From: Acinetobacter sp. 10FS3-1
GTDB taxonomy: Bacteria; Pseudomonadota; Gammaproteobacteria; Pseudomonadales; Moraxellaceae
Length of the DNA: 64,000 bases
Assembly (NCBI RefSeq): GCF_013343215.1
Contig: NZ_CP039143.1
Coordinates: 2,480,001-2,544,000 of the forward strand
Direction: 5' to 3'
Position 1 is the stretch's first letter, and every line of letters begins with the position of its first letter. Positions 55,785-64,000 of this stretch are shown here, piece by piece. The notes below the pieces were generated by a model that did not search any database, had not been told where the DNA came from, and worked only from the letters and a program-made list of their open reading frames with translations. Both the position numbers and the translations under genes were made by a program.

Positions 55785-56462
55785 CTATTCAACAAATGCA
55801 GGTTCTGCATCGGTTGTTCCTGAAAATGCAGCGTCTTCCGAGGCATCTTCCGGGTTATCTGACGATTTGTCGGTACCACCGGTAATAAATTTCGTCACTA
55901 GGTCTTCAATTTCCATGGTGCCTTGGGTATTGGCAATCTGATCACCACGTTTAAGATAATTCAGACCGCCACCTGGGATGATTTTCAAATATTTTTCACC
56001 CAATAAACCATTGGTTGCTACCATAATATAAGCATCTTCATCAATATTAGTGATGGATTTCATGTTATCTAACAGTTGCTTTTCCATTGCTTTTTGTTGA
56101 GCAGGATCTGCCGCTGTATAATCGGAACTATAACGTAACTCTTCTAATGCTTCTTGCTGGACCTGTTTCAGCTGTTCGGCATTAAAGGTTGTCAGGGAGC
56201 CATCCAGTGTCATATGTACAGTGGCTAAACGGGTTACCGGATCAAGCGTAATCTCATCGACCTGGCCGACTTTGACGCCACTTAACGCCACTTTGGCACG
56301 CGGCTTAATTCCATTGACATTTTCAAAGGTCGCCGTCATTTTATAGCTGTCCGCGATATTGGTTCCTACCAGGCCACTGACACGCATGGCCAGGAAAAAC
56401 AGTGCAATACCAAACAGAATGACAAAAACACCAACGGCCAGCTCACTTATACGTGATTTCAT
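55785..56462 (-). CDS. mlaD: MCE-domain substrate-binding protein MlaD
   Basis: 225 residues: one N-terminal membrane anchor (VGVFVILFGIALFFLAM), an MCE domain (about 35-150; NGIKPRAKVALSGVKVGQVD, then GLLGEKYLKIIPGG), and a Ser/Asp-rich C-terminal tail. Hexameric MlaD forms the lipid channel on the MlaE dimer. The MCE domain carries an insertion of about 45 residues relative to E. coli (YSSDYTAADPAQQ), a feature I recall for Acinetobacter MlaD. Confidence 0.93.
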   Translation of the reverse strand: MKSRISELAVGVFVILFGIALFFLAMRVSGLVGTNIADSYKMTATFENVNGIKPRAKVALSGVKVGQVDEITLDPVTRLATVHMTLDGSLTTFNAEQLKQVQQEALEELRYSSDYTAADPAQQKAMEKQLLDNMKSITNIDEDAYIMVATNGLLGEKYLKIIPGGGLNYLKRGDQIANTQGTMEIEDLVTKFITGGTDKSSDNPEDASEDAAFSGTTDAEPAFVE

Positions 56463-57241
56463 TAAATACCTCCGAACATGACCGCAGTCAACACGAAATC
56501 AAAGCCTAAAACGCACAATGAAGAATACACCACTGTACGCGTTGTAGAAGTTGCAATACCTTCCGAAGTTGGCTCACAGGCATAGCCCTGATATACCGCA
56601 ATCCAGGTACAGATTAATGCGAATACAAAACTTTTAATAATAGTGCCATTCAAAATATCTTTATAGAATTGCACCGTATTTTCCATCCCACTCCAGTAGG
56701 CGCCTTCATCTGCCCCCAGAAAGTCCACTCCGACCATTTTGCCACCCATAATTCCGACAGCAGCAAAAATCACGGCCAGCATTGGCAGGCTAAAAATCCC
56801 CGCCCATAAACGCGGTGAAATCACTCTTTTGAGTGGATCAACACCAATCATTTCCATACTGGATAACTGTTCAGTGGCTTTCATCAGGCCAATTTCTGCA
56901 GTCAGGGCAGAACCCGCTCGTCCGGCAAACAGCAAGGCTGCAACCACAGGTGCCAATTCACGCAACAAAGTCAAAGCAACTGCGGTACCCAGCATGGCCT
57001 CACTGCCAAAAGTCGCCAGAATGGTATACATCTGCAAGCCCAGTACCGCCCCAATAAACAGACCGGACACCACAATAATCAGCAGCGATAGTACGCCTAC
57101 CCGATACATCTGGTATATAAACAGTTTGACACCGATCCAGGTGGGCATGGAAAACAGAATCTGCAACAGCATCAGGGCCGCAACCCCTATACCGCGGACA
57201 CGCTCAATCACACGTCTCCCCAGCTGGGCGATAGCATTCAT
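56462..57241 (-). CDS. mlaE: ABC transporter permease MlaE
   Basis: 259 residues, five to six membrane helices. Permease core of the lipid transporter; conserved [20 protein letters not shown] and [20 protein letters not shown] coupling region. It shares a base with mlaD and overlaps mlaF by 4 bp, so expression is tightly coupled. Confidence 0.95.
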   Translation of the reverse strand: MNAIAQLGRRVIERVRGIGVAALMLLQILFSMPTWIGVKLFIYQMYRVGVLSLLIIVVSGLFIGAVLGLQMYTILATFGSEAMLGTAVALTLLRELAPVVAALLFAGRAGSALTAEIGLMKATEQLSSMEMIGVDPLKRVISPRLWAGIFSLPMLAVIFAAVGIMGGKMVGVDFLGADEGAYWSGMENTVQFYKDILNGTIIKSFVFALICTWIAVYQGYACEPTSEGIATSTTRTVVYSSLCVLGFDFVLTAVMFGGI

Positions 57242-58056
57242 GAACGCACCTCATCATTTAAATAGGGTTTATGGCTGAACTGATAATCCACAGGCCCTGC
57301 GACGGCTCCGGTCAGGAACTGCTGAACAAAAGCAGAAGAATGGGCTTTCAGCTCTGCCGGTGTGCCCTCCCCCTGGATTTTTCCTTCTGCCACTACATAG
57401 ATATAATCGGCAATCGATAAGGTTTCTGCCACATCATGCGAAACAATAATGGTCGTTAAATCCAGTGCTTCACGTAATGAGCGGATCAAACGGGTCAGAA
57501 CCCCCATCACAATCGGATCTTGGCCAGCAAATGGCTCGTCATACATGATCAGCTCCGGATCCAGCGCAATGGCTCTTGCCAGTGCCACCCGACGATTCAT
57601 CCCACCCGACAGCTCTGAAGGCATCATCTGCTCAGCGCCACGTAAACCCACAGACTCCAGTTTCAGCGCTACAATTTCAGCAATCAGATGTTCAGGTAAT
57701 TTAGTATGAGCACGGATTGGAAAGGCTACGTTTTCATAGACACTCATGTCGGTAAACAAGGCTCCACTCTGGAAGAGCATCCCCATACGCGCACGCGCCG
57801 AAAAAAGCTCGGATCGCGACATCTGAGCAATATCCCGCCCATCGAGCAGGACTTGCCCCTGATCTGGCGTCAACTGGCCACCAATCAAGCGCAATAATGT
57901 TGTTTTACCGGTCCCGGATGGACCCATAATAGCGGTAATCTGTCCGCGACGAATGCTGAGGCTCACATCTTCATAAATCACACGTTCCCCGCGCTTGAAG
58001 CTTAAATTCTTTACTTCAATCAGAGAAGGCATAGTTTGCGCTGTTTGATTTCCCAT
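57238..58056 (-). CDS. mlaF: ABC transporter ATP-binding protein MlaF
   Basis: 272 residues. Walker [12 protein letters not shown], signature [19 protein letters not shown], Walker [15 protein letters not shown] and H-loop IIVSHDVAE. Powers phospholipid movement by the MlaFEDB complex, maintaining outer-membrane asymmetry. First gene of the leftward mla operon; the promoter should lie in 58057-58226. mlaA is elsewhere. Confidence 0.95.
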   Translation of the reverse strand: MGNQTAQTMPSLIEVKNLSFKRGERVIYEDVSLSIRRGQITAIMGPSGTGKTTLLRLIGGQLTPDQGQVLLDGRDIAQMSRSELFSARARMGMLFQSGALFTDMSVYENVAFPIRAHTKLPEHLIAEIVALKLESVGLRGAEQMMPSELSGGMNRRVALARAIALDPELIMYDEPFAGQDPIVMGVLTRLIRSLREALDLTTIIVSHDVAETLSIADYIYVVAEGKIQGEGTPAELKAHSSAFVQQFLTGAVAGPVDYQFSHKPYLNDEVRS

Positions 58057-58226
58057 AGTTGAGTGGATTCCTGCATTTTTTCATCATGCGTACGATAAAG
58101 AAACAAAGTTCAAAATATTAGCATTTGCAAAAGAAGGGTCAAGGTTATGAAAAGCAATACGGTCTACTGTCGGGTCTATTTCTTAGAATGAAAAATTTTA
58201 TCAGGCTGGATTCTAACAGAGTCTCG

Positions 58227-58325
58227 TCAATTAAAAAAATAATAGAGATAAAAAATAATATTACACAAACCCAAAGCCAATGCGAGATAAGGCATTAGTA
58301 GCTCAAGCACAGTAAAACGTAACAT
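58227..58325 (-). CDS. Small hydrophobic membrane peptide (32 aa), uncharacterised
   Basis: ATG 58325 is preceded by AATAGGAAGATTCGG, a good Shine-Dalgarno 8 bp upstream. The peptide starts MLRFTVLELL, is hydrophobic almost throughout (MPYLALALGLCNIIFYL) and ends YYFFN, predicting a single membrane span with few charges. It lies between the DEAD-box helicase terminator and mlaF, on the same strand as both. It resembles single-span accessory peptides such as CydX or AcrZ only in size and character. Family not recognised. Confidence 0.5.
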   Translation of the reverse strand: MLRFTVLELLMPYLALALGLCNIIFYLYYFFN

Positions 58326-58413
58326 CCGAATCTTCCTATTCTTCAATTATCACAAGTTATAATAAATTTGACTCAGTATACATTTTAATTGAAATAAGTA
58401 AAAAGATAGGCAT

Positions 58414-58443
58414 AAAAAAACCAGCGTAAACGCTGGTTTTTTT
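58414..58443 (-). terminator. Terminator of the DEAD-box helicase gene
   Basis: AAAAAACCAGCGT / ACGCTGGTTTTTT, perfect stem with a minimal loop, T-rich on both strands, 14 bp past the helicase stop. Confidence 0.85.
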
Positions 58444-58456
58444 AGGTCAGATTCAA

Positions 58457-60304
58457 TTAGTCATTGAATTTACGACGTGGTTGGCTCTCGCCACCAAATG
58501 AACGTTCACCACGTGGCTTGTCATCAAAGTTGCGACGTACTGGACGATCACCTGCATCACGCTTTGGACGATCATCAGCGAATGAACGCGCTGGACGGTC
58601 ACCAAAATTACGCTTTGGACGATCATCGCCAAATGAACGTGCTGGACGGTCACCAAATTCACGTTTTGGACGGTCATTGAAAGCACCTTCACGACGTGGC
58701 TTGTAATCTACACGGTTACCGCGGTTATCATCGTTATTATCAGTACGAGGACGGTCACCAAATTCACGACGTGGACGGTCATTGTTGAACTCGCGGCGTG
58801 GACGGTCTTCGCCATTGAATTCACGACGTGGACGGTCATTATTAAATTCGCGGCGTGGACGATCTTCATTGAAGTCACGACGTGGACGGTCAGCAAAGCC
58901 ACCTTCACGACGCGGACGATCACTGTTGAAGTCACGACGTGGACGATCTTCGCCAAATGCTGGACGTTCGCCACGAGGTTTATCATCAAAGCTGCGACGT
59001 GGACGGTCATCACCACCTTCACGACGCTTGAAATTGCTTTCGCCTTCAAAACGACGACCGCCACCGAAACCACCGCGACCACGACCGCCGCCATCACGAC
59101 GACCACGACCACCGTCACGGCTACCGCGTGCAGGAGGTGGAGATGGCTCCAGACCTTCAATTTCAGATACATTTAAACGTGCATCAAGGAAGTCTTCTAG
59201 AGCACGGATCTTGCCACGCTCACGGTAAGTTGCCAAAGTAATGGCCTTACCGGTACGGCCCGCACGGCCTGTACGACCAATACGGTGTACATAATCTTCG
59301 TTCTTCATTGGAAGACCAAAGTTGATCACGTGAGAAATTGTTGGTACGTCTAGACCACGAGCAGCAACATCAGTCGCTACTAAAATCTTGGCACGACCTT
59401 CACGGATGCTGCGTAAACGACGGTTACGAACGGTTTGCGGCATGGCACCGTGTAGTGCAACAACTGACAGACCTGCTTCAGAAAGCTCTTCAGCCAGCAT
59501 GTCGGTGTCTTCTTGAGTTGATGCAAATACCACAGCCTGGTCTACATCTTCTTCGCTTAACCAATGCGTTAACAGTTTTTTCTTATGCTCGAAACCATCA
59601 GTCCAGTGTAAAGTCTGGGTGATATCTGTATTTGTTGAGTGACCAGTTTCAATCGCAATACGCTCTGGATCATTCATCATACGTTCAGCAAGCGTGATAA
59701 TACGTGGAGCAAATGTTGCAGAGAACATTAAGGTCTGCTCACGATTTCCAGCCAAATCACCAATTGCTTCCAGATCTTCAGAGAAGCCTAGATCCAGCAT
59801 ACGGTCTGCTTCGTCTACAATCAAAGCATTTACTTTATCGAGTTTGAGCTGACGACGGTTAACAAGATCCAGTAAACGACCTGGGGTTGCAACAACCACT
59901 TGTGCGCCTTTTAACTGCTGGATTTGTTTACCAAATGGCATGCCACCCATGATTGCAGCAATACGCACACCTTTCATGTGACGTACAAGTGCAATGGCAT
60001 CCTGACTCACCTGTTGAGCCAATTCACGTGTAGGACAAAGAACCAGAATTGAAGGCTGAGTGATCGCTTTCATACGTTCTTTGAATGGTACAAAGGTATC
60101 TTCGTTTGCAAGTGCGTTCAACGTTGGAAGAAGGAACGCTGCTGTCTTACCCGAACCTGTCTGGCTAGATACCAAAAGATCTTTGCCTTCAAGTGCAGCG
60201 GGAATAGATTGTTCTTGTACAGAAGTCGGAGCAGTAAAGCCTAAACCTTGTAGAGCTTGTTGTAACGATTCGTGTAAAGAAAATTCAGCAAAAGTTTTGC
60301 TCAT
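58457..60304 (-). CDS. DEAD-box ATP-dependent RNA helicase with long RPRR-repeat tail
   Basis: 615 residues from MSKTFAEFSLH. The helicase core (about 1-385) has Q motif TSVQEQ, I SSQTGSGKTAAF, Ib TPGRLLD, II VDEADRMLD, III SATFAP, V DVAARGLDVP and VI HRIGRTGRAG. The remaining 230 residues are Arg/Asp/Gly-rich: a GGRGRR-type block, then about twenty DRPRR[ED]F-like units. Closest in layout to RhlE/CsdA-type helicases that unwind structured RNA in ribosome assembly and cold adaptation. The frame extends to 60442, but that part is leader and unlike the family. ATG 60304 has a weak ribosome site. Confidence 0.9.
   Translation of the reverse strand: MSKTFAEFSLHESLQQALQGLGFTAPTSVQEQSIPAALEGKDLLVSSQTGSGKTAAFLLPTLNALANEDTFVPFKERMKAITQPSILVLCPTRELAQQVSQDAIALVRHMKGVRIAAIMGGMPFGKQIQQLKGAQVVVATPGRLLDLVNRRQLKLDKVNALIVDEADRMLDLGFSEDLEAIGDLAGNREQTLMFSATFAPRIITLAERMMNDPERIAIETGHSTNTDITQTLHWTDGFEHKKKLLTHWLSEEDVDQAVVFASTQEDTDMLAEELSEAGLSVVALHGAMPQTVRNRRLRSIREGRAKILVATDVAARGLDVPTISHVINFGLPMKNEDYVHRIGRTGRAGRTGKAITLATYRERGKIRALEDFLDARLNVSEIEGLEPSPPPARGSRDGGRGRRDGGGRGRGGFGGGRRFEGESNFKRREGGDDRPRRSFDDKPRGERPAFGEDRPRRDFNSDRPRREGGFADRPRRDFNEDRPRREFNNDRPRREFNGEDRPRREFNNDRPRREFGDRPRTDNNDDNRGNRVDYKPRREGAFNDRPKREFGDRPARSFGDDRPKRNFGDRPARSFADDRPKRDAGDRPVRRNFDDKPRGERSFGGESQPRRKFND
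58520..59010 (-). repeat. In-gene tandem repeats encoding DRPRR[E/D]F units
   Basis: Imperfect units of about 24-30 bp (complement of CACGACGTGGACGGTC and variants) repeated many times within the helicase tail. Two subtypes, RPRRE/D-F and RPKR-x-GDRPARSF, occur in blocks. Confidence 0.8.
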
Positions 60305-60581
60305 AGAGTATTTCACCCGAAAATAGGGTGCTCCATTAAAAATAAAGTCAAATGGACATCGACAAAAAGCGGCACAGCAATAAACACTGAAAAAGAGATG
60401 ATTCAGCGGCGATCCGAGTAACGACGATGTGATATAACGCACGCATGATTAAGCATAACCTGAAGGAATCGCTTTAGCGATTGGGGCGCGAGATATCGTC
60501 CTCTCTTTGGACCGCACGCGCATACACAATGATAAGAAGAGAAATGTTCAGGTAACGAACAGAAATTAAGTGCGTGCCAAG
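60305..60581 (-). promoter_or_regulatory. Long 5' leader of the DEAD-box helicase mRNA
   Basis: About 270 nt between the predicted start site and ATG 60304. It contains an inverted repeat ATCGCTAAAGCGAT (near 60471-60484) and other GC-rich stretches. Long structured leaders are typical of cold-shock helicase genes such as csdA. Confidence 0.5.
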
Positions 60582-60609
60582 ATTATAGCAGGATAATTTA
60601 TAAAGTCAT
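60582..60609 (-). promoter_or_regulatory. Predicted promoter of the DEAD-box helicase gene
   Basis: On the minus strand: ATGACT (60604-60609), 16-bp AT-rich spacer, perfect TATAAT (60582-60587). Confidence 0.55.
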
Positions 60610-60781
60610 CCGCTTTTCGTATTATTTTGTTTAACCGTCAATTTTTTCATCATTTTCCGAAACTTAGCTCAGGTGAAAAAAGCAGCTTATTCTCCATTTG
60701 GTCAATTTTCCCTAAACTCTTATGACTAAACAGATGAATCAAAAGTGCTTTAGAAGCAATCTCAAATGAATAATTTGCAAG

Positions 60782-60811
60782 AAAAAAGGCATCCCGAAAG
60801 ATACCTTTTTT
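60782..60811 (-). terminator. Terminator of suhB
   Basis: AAAAAAGGCATC / GATACCTTTTTT, one mismatch, CCGAAA loop; T-rich on the minus strand, 20 bp after the suhB stop. Confidence 0.8.
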
Positions 60812-60830
60812 CATATTCGATTAAAGCCGA

Positions 60831-61661
60831 TTATTTGGCTGCTTCACCCCAAGCAGGAACAACTGCTTGCATTAACGGTTTAAGCATCTTCATTGAGCAA
60901 GCCAAAACCTGACCATTTTCCATAGAGTCGCTACCGCCACGTGCATCCACCACAGTACCGCCCGCTTCTTTCACAATCAGCTCACCTGCTGCAATATCCC
61001 AAGGTTTCAAGCCAAGCTCGAAATACCCATCAAGACGGCCAGCCGCTACATAAGCCAGATCCAGTGCCGCAGAACCTGCACGGCGGTATTGAGCACCCGC
61101 TTCGGTCACATTTAACAATGATTCAAAATGGTTCTTGGCATAAGACACAACTTCACCATTACGTTTGGCACGGTAAGCATGACCTACGGCCAAGAAAGTA
61201 TTATTCAGACTGTCTTTTATATTGACACGGATACGGCGCTGATTCAGCATTGCACCGCGACCACGGCTTGCAGAGAACAACTCATCTTTTACCGGATCAT
61301 AAATTACGCCGTGCTGAGTCACGCCTTTGTGCTGAACTGCGATAGAAATACAGAAATGCGGAAAACCGTTGATAAAGTTAAGTGTGCCATCCAGCGGATC
61401 AATCACCCAACACCAGTCAGCGTCATGACCTTTACCTTCCTGATAGCCAAATTCTTCACCCAGGAAACTGTGATTTTTATAGCTTTTACGTAGAGTATCG
61501 ATAGTCAACTGTTCCAGATAACGGTCTACACGCGTTACCGGACCATCAATGCCTTTTTCTTCGACTTGCAGATCGAGTTTATGACGATTCTGATGCGCTT
61601 TTAAAAGCTCTTGACCAACTAATTGAGCCGCACGCGCAGCCATCACCACCATAGGTTCCAT
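60831..61661 (-). CDS. suhB: Inositol-1-monophosphatase SuhB
   Basis: 276 residues. Mg2+-dependent phosphatase fold: metal site GEEFGYQEG, then DPLDGTLNFINGFPHF and the C-terminal KPWDIAAGELIVKEAGG. In E. coli SuhB also joins Nus-factor antitermination complexes on rRNA operons. Located downstream of dxs on the same strand, with a terminator between. Confidence 0.94.
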   Translation of the reverse strand: MEPMVVMAARAAQLVGQELLKAHQNRHKLDLQVEEKGIDGPVTRVDRYLEQLTIDTLRKSYKNHSFLGEEFGYQEGKGHDADWCWVIDPLDGTLNFINGFPHFCISIAVQHKGVTQHGVIYDPVKDELFSASRGRGAMLNQRRIRVNIKDSLNNTFLAVGHAYRAKRNGEVVSYAKNHFESLLNVTEAGAQYRRAGSAALDLAYVAAGRLDGYFELGLKPWDIAAGELIVKEAGGTVVDARGGSDSMENGQVLACSMKMLKPLMQAVVPAWGEAAK

Positions 61662-61707
61662 TGAACACCCACTACAAATTTGAAGATATTGATAAAGAAT
61701 AATGCAT

Positions 61708-61745
61708 AAAAGCCCGCATATTTTAGCAAATATTCGGGCTTTTTG
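61708..61745 (-). terminator. Terminator of dxs
   Basis: AAAAGCCCG...ATATT pairs with AATATTCGGGCTTTT (one mismatch) around TTAGCA; T-rich on the minus strand. It lies in the spacer before suhB. Confidence 0.8.
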
Positions 61746-61775
61746 GGAAAAAATGTGTCTAAAGTTTTTAAATAC

Positions 61776-63686
61776 TTAGGATAGAACGCTTTGTGCCAGT
61801 TTAGACCAGGCCTGAGCAATGGATTTTTCAATACTTTGTGCATCAAGTCCAGCTTGTTGCAACATCTGGCTATGTGTTGCCTGTGCCATAAAGGTATCGT
61901 CCAGCCCCAGATTTAACATTGGCTTCACGATCTGTGCTTCAGCCAGATATTCATTGACTGCACTACCAGCACCGCCCATGATCGCATGCTCTTCGACAGT
62001 AACAAATAAACTGGTGGAGTGTGCAAGCTGATCCAGCATACTGGTATCTAAAGGCTTAATGAAACGCATATTGATGACACGTACGCCAACTTCATAGCGA
62101 CTGGCAAAAGCCTGAGCTGCTTCTACGGCTGCCTGGACCCGACTACCGAAAGCCAGAATTGAAATATGCTCATCAGATTGCTCGTTCAGGCTGAGCAAAG
62201 CCTCTGCCTGACCAATCGGCATCTCGACCATAGTTTGCTGAATTTCAACACCCAGTCCATTACCACGTGGATAACGTACCGCGGCCGGACCATTATAAAG
62301 ATAAGCCGTATGCAACATCTGACGGCATTCATTTTCATCTTTAGGCGCCATAATCACCAGATTGGGAATTGTGCGCATATATGCATAATCATAGGCACCG
62401 GCATGTGTCGGCCCATCTTCACCGACCAGCCCCGCCCGGTCGATGCCAAAGGTCACATCCAGATTCTGTAAGGCCACGTCATGCACCAACTGGTCATAAC
62501 CGCGCTGCAAGAACGTCGAGTAAATGGCGACGACCGGTTTTAAACCTTCACAGGCCATACCGGCTGCCAGTGTCACCGCATGCTGCTCGGCAATGGCAAC
62601 GTCAAAGAAACGTTCCGGATAGTCTTTGGCAAACTGGACCATGCCTGAACCTTCGCACATGGCGGGAGTAATAGCCAGTAGGCGTTTATCCTGTGCAGCC
62701 TCATCACAGAGCCATTGCCCGAATACGTCTGAATATTTGGGCGCCATCTTGACTGCTGCGACCGCATTCAGTTTGCTAATGGCATGATATTTAATCTGAT
62801 CCGATTCAGCAGGTGCAAAACCTTTACCTTTTTTGGTGTAGACATGAATCAGACGTGGTCCGGTCCGCTTTTTCAGGGCATTAAATACATGAACCAGTTG
62901 CTGGACATCATGACCATCATAAGGACCGAAGTAATCAAAACCAATGGCTTTAAACAGGTTATCAGCGGCATCAGTTGCCGCGCTGTGCAAGCGTGAGTTA
63001 TACAACCATTCTGGATGTGGCTGTACATAGGCCTCACCCTCTTCGGTTACATTGACAAATTCACCACGCTCCCAGATTGCTGCAAGATGCTTGGCAAAAC
63101 CGCCCGTACTGCATGAAATTGACATATCATTGTCATTTAATACAACCATCAGGTTGGCATGATGTGCCACCGCATCATTCATGGCTTCAAAGGCCATACC
63201 TGCGGTCATGGCACCATCGCCAATAATTGAAACCACTTCACAGGGGTCATTCTGATAACGACGTGCCAATGCCATGCCCAAGCCAGCAGAAATTGCGGTG
63301 GAAGAGTGGCCTACCCCGAAGGTATCAAACTCGGATTCGTCACGGGCTGGAAACGCAGCCAGACCGTCCTTGGCACGAATCGTGGTCAACTGTTCCCGGC
63401 GTCCGGTCAAAGCTTTATGCGGATAGGCCTGATGACCCACATCCCAGATCAGGCGATCATGCGGCGTCTGAAAGCAATAGTGCAAAGCCACAGTCAGCTC
63501 AATTACACCGAGGTTGGCACCAAAATGCCCTCCACTTTGCCCAGCAGCATACAAAATGAATTGACGTAACTCATCCGCCACTTGCTCTAGCTGGCTTTGC
63601 TCAAGTGCACGCAGTTGCTGAGGATGATCAATTCCATCTAGCAATGGTGTTACAGGACGTTGAGTTGGAATTTCTGTATACAACAT
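61776..63686 (-). CDS. dxs: 1-deoxy-D-xylulose-5-phosphate synthase
   Basis: 636 residues from ATG 63686 (an in-frame TTG three codons upstream is unlikely). First step of the MEP isoprenoid pathway and source of thiamine and pyridoxal precursors; joins pyruvate and glyceraldehyde 3-phosphate using TPP. N-terminal TPP site [14 protein letters not shown] and [18 protein letters not shown] ending in NDN; the transketolase domain has [13 protein letters not shown] and [14 protein letters not shown]. All are intact. Confidence 0.96.
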   Translation of the reverse strand: MLYTEIPTQRPVTPLLDGIDHPQQLRALEQSQLEQVADELRQFILYAAGQSGGHFGANLGVIELTVALHYCFQTPHDRLIWDVGHQAYPHKALTGRREQLTTIRAKDGLAAFPARDESEFDTFGVGHSSTAISAGLGMALARRYQNDPCEVVSIIGDGAMTAGMAFEAMNDAVAHHANLMVVLNDNDMSISCSTGGFAKHLAAIWERGEFVNVTEEGEAYVQPHPEWLYNSRLHSAATDAADNLFKAIGFDYFGPYDGHDVQQLVHVFNALKKRTGPRLIHVYTKKGKGFAPAESDQIKYHAISKLNAVAAVKMAPKYSDVFGQWLCDEAAQDKRLLAITPAMCEGSGMVQFAKDYPERFFDVAIAEQHAVTLAAGMACEGLKPVVAIYSTFLQRGYDQLVHDVALQNLDVTFGIDRAGLVGEDGPTHAGAYDYAYMRTIPNLVIMAPKDENECRQMLHTAYLYNGPAAVRYPRGNGLGVEIQQTMVEMPIGQAEALLSLNEQSDEHISILAFGSRVQAAVEAAQAFASRYEVGVRVINMRFIKPLDTSMLDQLAHSTSLFVTVEEHAIMGGAGSAVNEYLAEAQIVKPMLNLGLDDTFMAQATHSQMLQQAGLDAQSIEKSIAQAWSKLAQSVLS

Positions 63687-64000
63687 ATATGGCAAAGCCT
63701 TCTAAAGCCTGGCAAATGCTAAGCGAGGTCAATGGGGAGTACCCGATCATATAGTTGAATTGTAGCAGCTTCAATTCAGCTACGCTTCTAGCGACGCATT
63801 ATTACACAATGATTTCATCGGGGTAAAAAATTTGCAGGCTACGATTATCCTGAATAACCTCACTATTTATCAACTATTATCGTTCGCTTTCTTAAAAAAA
63901 GAAAATGTTCTCCACAAAATCCCCTGTGCAATTCTACTAATGTTTAATCATTAGGCTATACTTTAGTTACTTTTTAGGATTTTACGGGTTCAGCTGTGCC
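63687..64000. other. Region upstream of dxs, to the window edge
   Basis: About 310 bp without a supported gene. It should contain the dxs promoter. The clearest structure is an inverted repeat AGTTGAATTG / CAATTCAGCT (63753-63781, one wobble, 9-nt loop) about 70 bp before the start. A TATACT at 63956-63961 could be a plus-strand -10 box for a gene beyond the window. Confidence 0.45.

Noticed and set aside
58520..59010. Regular repeats as a possible CRISPR array
   Set aside because: Repeats are in frame inside a coding sequence, with no unique spacers and no cas genes nearby.
58464..59228. Several long frames on both strands over the helicase tail (Arg/Ser-rich or Val-rich products)
   Set aside because: By-products of the repetitive codon pattern of the DRPRR repeats; none has a start context or sensible protein.
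60305..60442. 46-residue Cys/Phe-rich N-terminal extension of the DEAD-box helicase
   Set aside because: It is unlike any helicase N-terminus and lies in the predicted leader; the Q-motif protein starts at MSKTFAEF.

Overview
The window looks like a chromosomal segment of an Acinetobacter-type gammaproteobacterium. I infer this from an AlmA-type long-chain alkane monooxygenase, a BarA/GacS kinase beside cysM, the cptA-sdhE pair, moderate GC, and gene sequences that recall Acinetobacter throughout. Almost everything is core genome. The accessory material is one intact IS3-family insertion sequence, two decayed genes and a few short repeats. I see no CRISPR array, prophage, plasmid function, rRNA or tRNA gene.

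Layout. 1-505: the 3' end of secF and its terminator. 505-2542: a phage-repressor-like S24/HTH regulator whose upstream region is interrupted by a 1311-bp IS3-family element with a 3-bp target duplication. 2561-8060: a leftward cluster cysM, DEDD exonuclease, rlmD, relA. 8409-14331: gacS/barA, then a crotonase, a beta-hydroxyacid dehydrogenase and a hydroxypyruvate-isomerase-like gene (possibly a small C3/glyoxylate module), then rsfS. 14811-18952: a leftward cluster of a fused DctQM TRAP permease, a rhombosortase and a TatT-like lipoprotein. 19184-20114: an unlisted 35-residue membrane peptide, cptA and sdhE. 20298-23018: an acyl-CoA dehydrogenase convergent with almA.

23232-36785 is the complete S10-spc-alpha ribosomal supercluster on the minus strand (rpsJ to rplQ), including rpmJ and rpmD, with secY and rpoA. 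It carries three structured non-coding elements: a hairpin in the rpsJ leader, a long hairpin at the S10/spc boundary, and a hairpin before the alpha genes. These are the likeliest places for uncharacterised RNA-based control.

37545-43722: metC, a wrecked DUF853/HerA-like ATPase gene, the nitric-oxide detoxification pair hmp and nsrR with a clear NsrR operator over the hmp -10 box, engB, a PF10118 protein and a decayed glyoxalase-like gene. 43726-54681: a dicarboxylate/glutamate symporter, tesB, plsB, an epimerase-like gene, recG, comF, a Nudix hydrolase, a LOG protein and a CorA-type transporter. 54828-58056: mlaFEDCB, the inner-membrane and periplasmic part of the outer-membrane lipid asymmetry pathway. 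58227-60304: a second small membrane peptide and a DEAD-box helicase with a long 5' leader and a repetitive arginine-rich tail. 60831-63686: suhB and dxs.

I did not find a clear new multi-gene system. The best leads are the ribosomal-operon hairpins, the two short membrane peptides, and the TRAP/rhombosortase/TatT neighbourhood. All family assignments were made by reading the sequence; no database search was run.
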